A stretch of DNA of 64,000 nucleotides from Butyricicoccus_A sp963601915. Its GTDB lineage: Bacteria; Bacillota; Clostridia; Oscillospirales; Butyricicoccaceae. Below, piece after piece: positions 50,273 through 58,476 of the stretch. The notes under the pieces were generated by a model, which was given only the letters and a program-made list of their open reading frames with translations, was not told the origin of the DNA and ran no database searches. The stretch spans positions 1 to 64,000 of the forward strand of contig CAVCGL010000010.1 in assembly GCA_963601915.1 (NCBI GenBank). The letters run 5' to 3'. Position 1 is the first letter of the stretch, and each line of letters begins with the position of its first letter. The translations under genes were made by a program, and so were the position numbers.

Positions 50273-51991
50273 ATGCCGCAATATGAGTATGACAAGGATT
50301 ATCCCTTTGCTGCCTTCATTACCAACTTAGGCAAGTACAACGAGGGCGAGCTTGTGGGCGAGTGGGTGAAGTTCCCTACCACCGCCGAGGAAATGAAAAA
50401 GGTCTTTGACCGGATCGGGATCGGCCAGAAGGACGACTTCGGGCAGCCCTACGAGGAATGGTTCATCACGGACTATGACTGTTATGTGGACGGCCTCTAT
50501 GACAAGCTGGGTGAATATGAAAACCTGGATGAATTGAATTACCTGGCGTCGAAGCTGGATGAAATGGACCAGGGCGAGTATGAGCAGTTCCAGGCCGCTA
50601 TGGAGATCGGCGACCATTCCGGCAGCGTGCAGGAGATCATCAACCTTACCGACAACCTGGATTGCTACGATGTGTACCCCGGTATCCATGACTACGACGA
50701 CCTGGGCCGGTATTACATCGACGATCTGGACGCCATGCAGGTGCCGGAGCATTTGAAAAATTACATCGACTATGAGGCATACGGCCGGGATGTTGCACTT
50801 GATGAAGGCGGCGACTTCACCGATCTTGGGTATGTGCGGGATACGGGCAGCTCCTTCCATGAGTATTACGACGGGGAGCGCGGCAGTATCCCGGAGGAAT
50901 ACCGGGTGATGACTTTCCAGGACGATATCCCCGAAGAAGAATTGTCCGAGTGGGCCATGGATATCGCCTTTGACATGGACGAATATTTCCGGCAGAACGA
51001 TCCCCAGTATGCGGCGGAGCACCCGGAGGCGCACGCGGCGAAGGAGGAAATCTACGAAAACCTGATGGCCGGGCGCATTTCCGCCCTGGATGAAAAACTG
51101 GCGGCCCTGGGGCAGACCCAGGACGACTACCTTCCTTCTGAGATCGAAAAGTTTAAGGACGCTTCCGGGTATGAGGAATCTTTGGATACCCCTGCAGAGC
51201 CGATACAGGAGGGACCGTCCCAGGAGGCCAGCTTCTCCATTTACCAACTGAAACATGGGGATGAAACGCTGGATTACCGCTTTGAGCCGCTGGACAGTAT
51301 CCACCGCAACGGCCTTTCTGTCGATCCGGCGAATTATGAGCTGGTCTACACGGCGCCGCTGACGGAGCGGGACAGCCTGGAAAGCATTTATACCCGGTTC
51401 AATGTGGACCGCCCGGCAGACTTCACGGGGCACTCTCTGTCCATATCGGATATCGTGGTGCTTCACGAAAACGGCCAGGATACCGCCCATTACTGTGACC
51501 GCTTCGGCTTCTCCCAGGTGCCGGAGTTTTTGCAGGAGAGGCAGGCGGAGCTTACCCCGGATGCCCTGGAGACCGGCGAAACGGTTCGGACGCCCAGGGG
51601 CAGCTTCTATGTGACCGCCATGAGCCGGGAGCAGATGGAGGCCGCCGGGTACGGCCTCCACCATCAGTCCGATGATGGGAAATACCTGATTATGGGGAAC
51701 GGCACACGGGCCTTTGCTGTCCTGGCGGAGCAGCCCCAGGAGAAGGACAATCCCCTCCGTACCGCGGAAATGACCCTGGAGGATGACTACGGCATGATCG
51801 ACGGGGTTATCAACAACGGCAGGCGCGGGGAAGAAGTGGAGAAGGCGAAGGAGGCCGCCGCCAGGGGCGGACCGGAGAAAAAGCCCTCCATCCGGGAGAG
51901 GCTGGAGGACGCGAGGCGGGAATGTGCGGACCGCAAGCCCCCGGAGGCAAAACGCCCCGGCCGTGACGCGCCGGAGCATGGCAGCCTATGA
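50273..51991 (+). CDS. ArdA/YodL/DUF4316 fusion, putative antirestriction protein
   Basis: A 572-aa, very acidic multidomain protein. The first 170 residues resemble ArdA antirestriction proteins, which mimic B-form DNA (FAAFITNLGKYNEGELVGEW, IDDLDAMQVPEHLKNYIDYE). A linker is followed by a YodL domain (SIYQLKHGDETLDYRFEPLD, SDIVVLHENGQDTAHYCDRF, about 315-420) and a C-terminal DUF4316-type tail with KKPSIRERLEDARRECADRK, shared with PcfB. An ArdA part would protect the incoming single strand from type I restriction. Starts 14 bases after topB, preceded by AAGGAGGTG. Confidence 0.85.
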   Translation: MPQYEYDKDYPFAAFITNLGKYNEGELVGEWVKFPTTAEEMKKVFDRIGIGQKDDFGQPYEEWFITDYDCYVDGLYDKLGEYENLDELNYLASKLDEMDQGEYEQFQAAMEIGDHSGSVQEIINLTDNLDCYDVYPGIHDYDDLGRYYIDDLDAMQVPEHLKNYIDYEAYGRDVALDEGGDFTDLGYVRDTGSSFHEYYDGERGSIPEEYRVMTFQDDIPEEELSEWAMDIAFDMDEYFRQNDPQYAAEHPEAHAAKEEIYENLMAGRISALDEKLAALGQTQDDYLPSEIEKFKDASGYEESLDTPAEPIQEGPSQEASFSIYQLKHGDETLDYRFEPLDSIHRNGLSVDPANYELVYTAPLTERDSLESIYTRFNVDRPADFTGHSLSISDIVVLHENGQDTAHYCDRFGFSQVPEFLQERQAELTPDALETGETVRTPRGSFYVTAMSREQMEAAGYGLHHQSDDGKYLIMGNGTRAFAVLAEQPQEKDNPLRTAEMTLEDDYGMIDGVINNGRRGEEVEKAKEAAARGGPEKKPSIRERLEDARRECADRKPPEAKRPGRDAPEHGSL

Positions 51992-52170
51992 GCAGGAGCA
52001 AGAAATGGAGGCTGGAATGGTCCTTCTTCCTGGATGAAAGCGGCAGGCGGAAATATAACAAGGTCTGCCAGGGCTGCGCCCATGACTGCAAGCAGAGCTT
52101 CCGGGCGGCGCTGGTAGCCTGCCCCCATTACCTCTCCAAACGCTCAAAAAAGTGCGGGAATAAGGGTTGA
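51988..52170 (+). CDS. Small cysteine-containing ICE protein
   Basis: A 60-aa basic protein: WRLEWSFFLDESGRRKYNKV, then CQGCAHDCKQSFRA and a third cysteine at ACPHY. The CxxCxxxC cluster may bind zinc. The overlap with the previous stop (ATGA) supports translation. I have seen similar proteins in this position of gut ICEs but cannot give a name. It is the last gene before the strong terminator. Confidence 0.7.
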   Translation: MSRSKKWRLEWSFFLDESGRRKYNKVCQGCAHDCKQSFRAALVACPHYLSKRSKKCGNKG

Positions 52171-52296
52171 AAATGAGCCTGAAAATCCCTTGTATCGGCT
52201 TTTGAGGGAGCAGCCCTTATGTTTCCCCATGTGCCGGGTTCTCCCTGGTACGGAGGGGAAAAAACCTCTTTTCGTACACTTCCCATGACAGAAAAA

Positions 52297-52349
52297 CGGG
52301 AGGACAGCTTCTCGGTTCGTCCGAGGGCTGTCCTCCCGCTCTTTTTTTG
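52297..52349 (+). terminator. Strong terminator ending the plus-strand transfer region
   Basis: A 12-bp outer stem CGGGAGGACAGC/GCTGTCCTCCCG enclosing a CTCGG/CCGAG stem, then seven T. It separates the transfer operon from the minus-strand genes. Confidence 0.92.
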
Positions 52350-52350
52350 T

Positions 52351-52566
52351 TCACCGGATGGCGCCCGCTCTCCGGGCTTCCGCTTCCAGGCCGTCCACTT
52401 CGTCAAACGTGTAGTTTTCCAGAAATTCACTTATGCTCCGGTATCCTGTCTGTGTTCCGATATAGCAGTAAAGCCATTCTTCGGATACGCGTAGCTTCTT
52501 TGTGGGCCACTCCCCAATAGCGTCCGGTTCGGTGGCCCCGTCATTGTAAACTTCGATTTCTACCAT
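52351..52566 (-). CDS. Small conserved protein of unknown function
   Basis: A 71-aa acidic protein (VEIEVYNDGATEPDAIGEWP, TKKLRVSEEWLYCYIGTQTG, SISEFLENYTFDEVDGLEAE). ATG at 52566 has AGGAGG 8 bases upstream. Unrecognised; the position between terminator and DUF6050 gene suggests ICE accessory function. Confidence 0.65.
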   Translation of the reverse strand: MVEIEVYNDGATEPDAIGEWPTKKLRVSEEWLYCYIGTQTGYRSISEFLENYTFDEVDGLEAEARRAGAIR

Positions 52567-52792
52567 AGTAATCCTCCTGTATATCTTGTTGTATGATGGA
52601 TAGGAAAGGATAGGATAGGATGGATTTTCGCCGCAGTAGGCGTTGTGGGAATGTGCGTAAACCGGCAGGTACGCGGAAGCTGTGGGAAACCTGTTTGCAG
52701 GCTGTGGGAAAGGGCCTGTCCTTTTCCATCGGGCTGTGAATGGGTTTTCCATCGGCGGGAGCGCCGGTTTTCCACATTTCCATGACGCTTTT
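52567..52792. other. Gene-free stretch with short tandem GGATA repeats
   Basis: Near 52,597-52,624 the five-base unit GGATA/GGAAA occurs five or six times in a row (for example GGATAGGAAAGGATAGGATA). Another local repeat, GTTTTCCATC-type, lies near 52,727-52,753. No gene seen. The repeats might be iterons or simply slippage. Confidence 0.4.
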
Positions 52793-53125
52793 TTATCCAA
52801 CGATCAGGCGGTATGCGGTCAGGGGCACATAGCAGGCCGCCACAAGGAGCCGCCAGATTAAGACGAAGCCGCCAATCACACCGCCCAGGATGAAGTTCAG
52901 GGCGAACAGCGCGATCCCGCCGCCCAGGGAGCCGCCGCCCGGCACGATCCATACGCACATCCGATGGAGGCCGAAGGGCAGGCCGCAGAGAATCCAGAGC
53001 CGCACATAGTCCAGCTCCCCGCCCTCCATGCAGGCGGATTTGAAGATACAATATAAAAGCAGGGCCGCCGCTGCGGGCAGCACGCTCTTTTTGAAAAATT
53101 CCCTGACCGCTTCACTTCTTGTCAT
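52793..53125 (-). CDS. DUF6050-like small membrane protein
   Basis: A 110-aa protein with about three hydrophobic segments (VLPAAAALLLYCIFKSACM, YVRLWILCGLPFGLHRMCVW, ALFALNFILGGVIGGFVLIW). It matches the small DUF6050 membrane proteins that accompany relaxase genes in these ICEs. Function unknown. AGGAGG lies upstream of ATG. Confidence 0.75.
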   Translation of the reverse strand: MTRSEAVREFFKKSVLPAAAALLLYCIFKSACMEGGELDYVRLWILCGLPFGLHRMCVWIVPGGGSLGGGIALFALNFILGGVIGGFVLIWRLLVAACYVPLTAYRLIVG

Positions 53126-53194
53126 TTTGCAAAACCTCCTTCCATGCCTCCATTATACCGAAAGACGAGTGCCGCGCCCAGCGCGTCAGGGAAA

Positions 53195-53566
53195 TCATTT
53201 GCTAACATTCTGCAAACATGGGCGTTTTTCTGTCCGGCGTTCCTCTCGGAGCCGTAGGTATTCTTTATGTCCTCCGTCTATGATCCGGGCGATATCCTCC
53301 GCCCTATACCGTTTCTCGGTCTCGCCGGAGACAGCGGCGATTGCCAGGGCGCACTTGACGGCTTGGGATAAATGGAAGTCTGCTTCCTCCCGCTTGGTGG
53401 GCCATCCCCCGGAGGGTCCTTCCCCTGAGCGGTGCAGCGTATCCGCAAGGAAACTCAGTTCCTCCAAAATGCGTCCGCTCTTTTCCGCGAACCATCCCCT
53501 CATGTCGTTGGGATTGCCGGATACGGTGATGGTGATCTCCTACTTTTCTTTCATAGTCTCTTTCAT
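53195..53566 (-). pseudogene. Conserved ICE gene interrupted by an amber codon
   Basis: With AGGAGGTAACACC before it, ATG at 53566 begins MKETMKEK, then TAG at codon 9, then the same frame continues EITITVSGNPNDMRGWFAEK to the stop at 53195 (102 aa downstream of the internal methionine at 53503). The ribosome site is at the upstream ATG and none precedes the internal one, so the intact gene probably began at 53566 and has acquired a nonsense codon. Soluble, helical, unknown function (LSFLADTLHRSGEG, RAEDIARIIDGGHKEYL). Readthrough or a suppressor cannot be excluded. Confidence 0.65.
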
Positions 53567-53603
53567 GGTGTTACCTCCTGAAAATTTGTGTTGTAGGCGG
53601 CGG

Positions 53604-54947
53604 CTATTCCAGCTCATGCCGCCTCTGCTGTTCCTGTTCCCTTGGTACGGCAAGGAGGGCGTCCACGTTCTGCCGGACGGTGCCGATCTCCTGGGCCTCG
53701 CTCCGGGCGGTCCGGTATTCAGCTAACAGCGTCTCCTTCTGTTCGGCGAGTGCGGCAAGCTCCTTCTTCATGCCCTCCGTGGTCGGAACCGGGACGGCGC
53801 CCATCCGTTTCAGCTCCCTGGCGGCGGCCTCAAACAGGATGATCTCGCTCTCATGGCCCCGGAGGAATTTTTCCCGGTCCCTGGATTTGCGGTACTGGTC
53901 GTAGACCGGCTTTAGCTGGCGGTAGGTGGCGGCGTGCTTGCTCACAAGGGAAAGCTCCGCTGTCCGGGCCTCTATTGCCTTAATGGAGGCCTGGGCGCTG
54001 TCCCGCTTCTCCGTGGCGGCGGCCAGCTTCCTTTCCAGTTCCTCGTAGCTGTTGATCCCATGCTCCGTCAGGTAGTTCATGGTCTTTGCCGCCTGTTTCA
54101 GATTGTTCAGCTTCGCCCAGTGCGCGAACCCGGCGCTCTGCTGTGCCTTGATATTGTTCTGGATATCAATGAGCAGGCTGATCCGTCCGTCACGCTGCTT
54201 GGGCTGTTTGGATGGCCGGGAGCGTCCGGCGATCCGGGCGGCAACGGCTTCCTCCGTGTAGTCCGCGCCCAGGGTCTTCATCCGGGTAAACCGTTCCTGA
54301 TCGGAGGCCCGGCAGGAAATGTATTTCCCCCGCTTGATCTCGTATCCTTCCCTCTGCAGGCGGAGCAGCAGATCATCCAGGTCGTCGGAGACGGGGATCA
54401 GGCGGTCGATGGCCGCTTTCAGCTTCGCCTTGTAGCTGGTCCCGGTCTGGGCCGCCTGGTGTTCGATGTAGCTCTTGCCTTTCTCCTTTCCGGGAATGAT
54501 GACGGAAAGGCCGTGTTCCTTGCAGATACGGTCGCTGGTGCGGCGGATATAGTGGTAGCTCCGCTTGTTGGAATGGTAGTGCTTGTGATCCGTGAAGCTG
54601 ACCGCATTGAAGATCAGGTGGTTATGGATGTGCCCCTTGTCTATGTGGGTGGTAAGGACAAACTCATATTTGCCGCCTAGGATTTCCTTTGCGAGCTCCA
54701 TCCCGATCTCATGGGCTTCCTCCGGCGTCACCTCCCCAGGCTCAAACGCCTGGATCAGATGGCGGCCCAGGTGGGAGCCCTTGTCGATGGAGTGGCGGCG
54801 GGTCCATTCAAACTCGATATCCGCGGTCTCGGCGGTGCAGCCATAGGAGGATACCAGCAGCTTCCCGTCCGTTTTCTCCGGGTTGCAGATATAGTCGATG
54901 GCCGCTTTCAGCGTTGACTTGATAGGATGCGTCTTTGTAACTGCCAT
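53604..54947 (-). CDS. MobP-type relaxase (MobA/VirD2 family)
   Basis: Nicks DNA at oriT and leads the single strand into the recipient. The 447-aa protein has the three-histidine metal site in TTHIDKGHIHNHLIFN (H101, H106, H108, H110) and the upstream AFEPGEVTPEEAHEIGMELA motif. The catalytic tyrosine is probably among the first residues (YICNPEK, Y19). The C-terminal half is coiled coil (LERKLAAATEKRDSAQASIK and on). Start after a 40-base overlap with mobC. This is the relaxase group of Tn1549-type ICEs. Confidence 0.93.
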   Translation of the reverse strand: MAVTKTHPIKSTLKAAIDYICNPEKTDGKLLVSSYGCTAETADIEFEWTRRHSIDKGSHLGRHLIQAFEPGEVTPEEAHEIGMELAKEILGGKYEFVLTTHIDKGHIHNHLIFNAVSFTDHKHYHSNKRSYHYIRRTSDRICKEHGLSVIIPGKEKGKSYIEHQAAQTGTSYKAKLKAAIDRLIPVSDDLDDLLLRLQREGYEIKRGKYISCRASDQERFTRMKTLGADYTEEAVAARIAGRSRPSKQPKQRDGRISLLIDIQNNIKAQQSAGFAHWAKLNNLKQAAKTMNYLTEHGINSYEELERKLAAATEKRDSAQASIKAIEARTAELSLVSKHAATYRQLKPVYDQYRKSRDREKFLRGHESEIILFEAAARELKRMGAVPVPTTEGMKKELAALAEQKETLLAEYRTARSEAQEIGTVRQNVDALLAVPREQEQQRRHELE

Positions 54948-55237
54948 ATCTCATCCAGCCTTTCCCGGATTTCCTCCATATCCGCCTGATACGGGGATCC
55001 CCCGGCATTGATCCGTTTGGCGATTTGATTGATATTCCGTCCAATGGCGGAGAGCTCGGCGGTGAATGCCTTGATATCCGCGGTGTCAGTGTAAATGATA
55101 TATCCGTCGATCGCCATCTTCCGAAGGTATGCGCCATAGCGCCTTGTGGGGAGCTGGGCCATCTTCTCGTCAATGAGCCGCTTTTCTTCCTCCGTGACAT
55201 AAAATTTCATTTGGATGTTGCGCTTCCGGTTCGCCAT
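54908..55237 (-). CDS. MobC-type relaxosome accessory protein
   Basis: A 109-aa DNA-binding protein. An N-terminal ribbon-helix-helix-like segment (NIQMKFYVTEEEKRLIDEKM) is followed by the MobC pattern RRYGAYLRKMAIDGYIIYTD and AIGRNINQIAKRINAGGSPY. The start is taken at 55237 (MANRKRN), because GGAGGCGGAGC precedes it; the longer frame has no ribosome site. MobC proteins bind near oriT and open the DNA for the relaxase. The large palindrome just upstream is the likely binding region. Confidence 0.88.
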   Translation of the reverse strand: MANRKRNIQMKFYVTEEEKRLIDEKMAQLPTRRYGAYLRKMAIDGYIIYTDTADIKAFTAELSAIGRNINQIAKRINAGGSPYQADMEEIRERLDEIWQLQRRILSSQR

Positions 55238-55258
55238 GCTCCGCCTCCGTTTCTCATA

Positions 55259-55365
55259 AGGGTCTGGGATATCCCAGCAAGCATTTTTCATTTTCGGGCA
55301 AGGGACCTGAAAATCCGAAAAATCGCAAACGAGTACTCGGTTGCTGTGCTTGCTATCAAGACCCT
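55259..55365. other. Nested 107-bp palindrome, putative oriT
   Basis: Three pairs of arms are nested: AGGGTCT (55259) with AGACCCT (55359); AGCAAGC (55276) with GCTTGCT (55348); ATTTTCGG (55290) with CCGAAAAAT (55315, one base longer). Inside the left arm sits the palindrome CTGGGATATCCCAG (55264-55277), and near the right the palindrome CGAGTACTCG (55330-55339). The site is 22 bases upstream of mobC, where oriT is expected. The nick site is not identified. Confidence 0.6.
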
Positions 55366-55523
55366 ACCTTCTATTTTCCCTCTGCTAATACTACAATTCG
55401 GAGCGGAAATTTTGGCTTTTCATATAAGCAAATTATTGGATGGGTGGCAGCATTTTTCGAGTATTTGGCTATTTGGAAGGATATAAAGACGATACTGAAA
55501 AACAAATTGTTCATTTGGAGCGA

Positions 55524-55593
55524 AAATGCCGTTTTGGAGAGGAAACAGGTAGGCATATCTGATATACTGAAAGCTGGTTAGCTTAATCTAACC
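55524..55593 (+). promoter_or_regulatory. Promoter region of the ECF operon with shared activator box
   Basis: The box (55524-55545; core ATGCCGTTTTGGAGAGGAAA) recurs exactly before the ABC pair. A -10-like TATACT follows at 55563-55568, which puts the box on the -35. Two further GGAGNG(A)AA-type elements lie at about 55,397 and 55,518. After the -10 comes the dyad GGTTAG-N6-CTAACC (55576-55593), a second regulator-site candidate. Confidence 0.6.
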
Positions 55594-55620
55594 AAGAAAG
55601 TACAATAGGAGGATCGTACA

Positions 55621-56199
55621 ATGAATAAACTACAAGGGAAAGACCTTATCAATGTTGGAATTTTCACCGCTATCTATTTTGTGGTGATGATGGCTATTGC
55701 CATGCTGGGATTTATCCCTATTTTCCTTCCGCTCTTGATCGTGCTGGTTCCGCTGGTCGGCGGGATTGTGATGATGTTGTATTATTCCAAAGTTCAGAAA
55801 TTTGGAATGGTATCTCTGACCGGCTTAATCTGCGGCATTTTGATGTTGCTGACTGGAATGGGATACTGGAGCATTATTACAGGTCTTGTTTTTGGGGTTC
55901 TTGCTGATTTGGTTCTGAAGTCCGGTGATTATAAAAGCGCAAAGAAAGGAATTATTTCTCATGGTGTTTTCTCCATGTGGATTATCGGTAATTATATTCC
56001 TGTCGTTGTAACACGGGATAGTTATTATCAACAGCTGATCAGCGGTTATGGTCAGGAATATGCTGACGCGATTATGGGGTACATCTCCGCATATACACTT
56101 CCGATTCTTTTGATTGCGGGATTTGTTTGCGGTATGATTGGCGGTGTCATAGGTCAGAAAATTTTCAAGAAGCATTTCAAGCGGGCAGGCATTGCGTAA
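55621..56199 (+). CDS. ECF transporter S component (MptD/Trep_Strep-type)
   Basis: A 192-aa membrane protein with five to six helices (NVGIFTAIYFVVMMAIAMLG, IFLPLLIVLVPLVGGIVMML, VSLTGLICGILMLLTGMGYW, LPILLIAGFVCGMIGGVIGQ). It resembles the MptD-type/Trep_Strep S components, the substrate-binding subunit of an energy-coupling factor transporter. The ligand is unknown; the neighbourhood suggests a metal chelate or a building block. AGGAGG lies 9 bases before ATG. Its stop TAA overlaps the start of the T component by one base. Confidence 0.82.
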   Translation: MNKLQGKDLINVGIFTAIYFVVMMAIAMLGFIPIFLPLLIVLVPLVGGIVMMLYYSKVQKFGMVSLTGLICGILMLLTGMGYWSIITGLVFGVLADLVLKSGDYKSAKKGIISHGVFSMWIIGNYIPVVVTRDSYYQQLISGYGQEYADAIMGYISAYTLPILLIAGFVCGMIGGVIGQKIFKKHFKRAGIA

Positions 56200-56936
56200 T
56201 GCGACGCGAACTGTTAGCAAGCCAGAAAAATGAAAAAGGGCTGTCATTAGACCCTCGGACGAAACTCGCCCTGCTTATCACGATTGCTCTCTTTGTTCTC
56301 AGCGGAGGCGGTGGAGCAGCTTCCAAACAGTTTGCCCCTGTTCTGGCGGCTGTTCCGCTGATTCTGCTGTTGTCTGAAAGATCGTGGAAGTCAGCACTGA
56401 CCTATTTTGTTTTGTATGGTGGCAGCTACTTATTGCAGATACTGGCACTTCCTTATCTGAATGGATTGCCTAATTTCTTGGTTGTAGCGATTTGCGGCTT
56501 TTTTGTACGGTTCGTTCCCGGAATTATGATGGGATATATTACGGTCAGGACAACTACCGTCAGCGAATTTGTTGCCGCTATGGAAAAGCTGCATCTGCCA
56601 GAGCAAATTATCATCCCTATGTCGGTAATATTCCGCTTTTTCCCAACAGTTGTGGAGGAATATAACGCCATAGGCGACGCTATGAAAATGCGGGGGATTC
56701 GCTTCGGCGGCGGGAAAGCAAGCGCAATTCTGGAATACAGAATGGTTCCTATGATGATGTGTTCGGTCAAAATTGGAGAGGAATTGAGTGCCGCCGCTTT
56801 AACGAGAGGTTTAGGAGGCCCGGTGAAACGCACGAATATATGCAAGATTGGTTTTCACGTGCAGGATGTTATTTTTCTGTTGCTGTGTGTAATCGCTTTT
56901 GCAATCCCCGTTGTGGCAATGATTGTTGGGAGGTAG
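56199..56936 (+). CDS. ECF transporter T component (EcfT-like)
   Basis: A 245-aa transmembrane scaffold protein that couples ATP hydrolysis to the S component. It has the two coupling-helix motifs AMKMRGIRFGG and ALTRGLGGPVKR (each with a central Arg-Gly), preceded by the conserved LDPRTKLALLI start and VRTTTVSEFVAAMEKLHLP. Start at 56199 (ATG overlapping the upstream stop). It ends 4 bases before the ATPase gene. Confidence 0.88.
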   Translation: MRRELLASQKNEKGLSLDPRTKLALLITIALFVLSGGGGAASKQFAPVLAAVPLILLLSERSWKSALTYFVLYGGSYLLQILALPYLNGLPNFLVVAICGFFVRFVPGIMMGYITVRTTTVSEFVAAMEKLHLPEQIIIPMSVIFRFFPTVVEEYNAIGDAMKMRGIRFGGGKASAILEYRMVPMMMCSVKIGEELSAAALTRGLGGPVKRTNICKIGFHVQDVIFLLLCVIAFAIPVVAMIVGR

Positions 56937-56940
56937 GTCT

Positions 56941-58476
56941 ATGATTGAATGTAAAAATGTTTCTTTTTCCTACCCTCCCAGTGAGGCGGAATCTGGAACC
57001 GGAAAACAGCATGGAACATTGAAAAATATCAACCTCTCCATAGAAGATGGGGATTTTGTACTGCTCTGCGGAACATCCGGCTGCGGGAAAACCACTTTGA
57101 CCAGATTATTTAATGGCTTGATCCCGCACTATTATGACGGGGAATTATCAGGTTCGGTTCTGCTTGATGGTGAAGATTTGAGCCAGCTTTCATTGTTTGA
57201 CATATCAAAAAAAGTAGGCTCCGTCTTTCAAAATCCACGGTCTCAATTTTTTAATGTGGATACGACCAGTGAAATCGCTTTTGGCTGTGAAAATCATGGG
57301 TTGACAGAAGAAGTGATCCTGGAACGGATACGAAAAATTTCGGAGAAGCTAAAACTCACAACCTTGCTGGATAGAAGTATTTTTTCATTATCTGGAGGCG
57401 AGAAACAAAAAATTGCCTGTGGCTCTGCCGCTGCGGTAGAGCCGGATATTTATGTATTTGATGAACCGTCGTCAAATCTTGATGTGTATTCCATAGCAGA
57501 CTTCCGAAAGCTGCTAAAAATACTCAAAGCTCAGAAAAAGACAATCATCATTGCAGAACATCGGCTTTACTATCTTTATGATCTGGCAGATAGGGTTATC
57601 TATTTGAAAGATGGTGAGATACAAGGCGATTATACCGGATCAGAATTTCAGTTGATTCCTGCCGCCAAAAAGGATAAAATGGGATTACGGCCACTTAGCC
57701 TGTCGGAACTGGGGGCGTTTGACAGCGGAAACCGGCGTCCTGATTATGGAACGTGGAAACTTAAACACTTTCATTTTGCATATAGGAACCAGCCGGAAAC
57801 GCTCAGTATTGAAAACGCAGAGATTCCGATTGGAAGTATAACGGCAATTATCGGGCACAATGGGGCTGGAAAATCGACCTTCTCCCGCTGTTTATGCGGG
57901 CTGGAAAAACGGTGCAAAGGGACTCTTGAAAATGGTGAAACAATTCTTTCCGGGAAGAACCGGCTGAAAATGTGCTATATGGTTATGCAGGATGTAAACC
58001 ATCAGCTTTTTACAGATAGTGTTTTAGAAGAAGTGCTGTTAAGCATACCAGGAAAACATTCCGATGATTCTCCCGAAAATATAACAAAGGCGGAGAATAT
58101 TCTGAATGAGATGGATCTCCTGCCTTATAAAGATTGTCATCCTATGGGACTTTCAGGCGGGCAAAAGCAGCGTGTTGCGGTTGCCTCTGCAATCGCTTCG
58201 GAGAGGCCGCTGATACTATTTGACGAACCTACCAGCGGGCTTGACCTTTTTCACATGAGGCAGGTTGCTGATTCTGTCAAAGAACTGGCTGGTTCCGGGA
58301 AAACGGTTGTAATTGTAACGCATGATCCGGAATTTATATTACGGTGCTGTAATTATGTGATTCACTTGGAAAATGGAAAGATTGAAGAAAGCTATCCGTT
58401 AGAAGATAGTATTGGCCGGGAGCGTTTGTTGAATTTCTTTATGACAGAAGGGGGTGGCGAAAATCAATCTGTTTGA
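56941..58476 (+). CDS. ECF transporter ATPase with two fused nucleotide-binding domains
   Basis: A 511-aa protein made of two ABC ATPase domains. Domain 1 has Walker A GTSGCGKTTL, signature LSGGEKQK and Walker B IYVFDEPSSNLD. Domain 2 (from about residue 275) has GHNGAGKSTF, LSGGQKQR and LILFDEPTSGLD, so both sites look active. It replaces the separate EcfA/EcfA' pair. The start at 56941 follows GGGAGGTAGGTCT. It overlaps the AraC gene by 23 bases. Confidence 0.92.
   Translation: MIECKNVSFSYPPSEAESGTGKQHGTLKNINLSIEDGDFVLLCGTSGCGKTTLTRLFNGLIPHYYDGELSGSVLLDGEDLSQLSLFDISKKVGSVFQNPRSQFFNVDTTSEIAFGCENHGLTEEVILERIRKISEKLKLTTLLDRSIFSLSGGEKQKIACGSAAAVEPDIYVFDEPSSNLDVYSIADFRKLLKILKAQKKTIIIAEHRLYYLYDLADRVIYLKDGEIQGDYTGSEFQLIPAAKKDKMGLRPLSLSELGAFDSGNRRPDYGTWKLKHFHFAYRNQPETLSIENAEIPIGSITAIIGHNGAGKSTFSRCLCGLEKRCKGTLENGETILSGKNRLKMCYMVMQDVNHQLFTDSVLEEVLLSIPGKHSDDSPENITKAENILNEMDLLPYKDCHPMGLSGGQKQRVAVASAIASERPLILFDEPTSGLDLFHMRQVADSVKELAGSGKTVVIVTHDPEFILRCCNYVIHLENGKIEESYPLEDSIGRERLLNFFMTEGGGENQSV

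Noticed and set aside
52597..52624. GGATA tandem repeats as a CRISPR-like array
   Set aside because: Units are five bases with no spacers; no cas genes. At most a short iteron or slippage tract.
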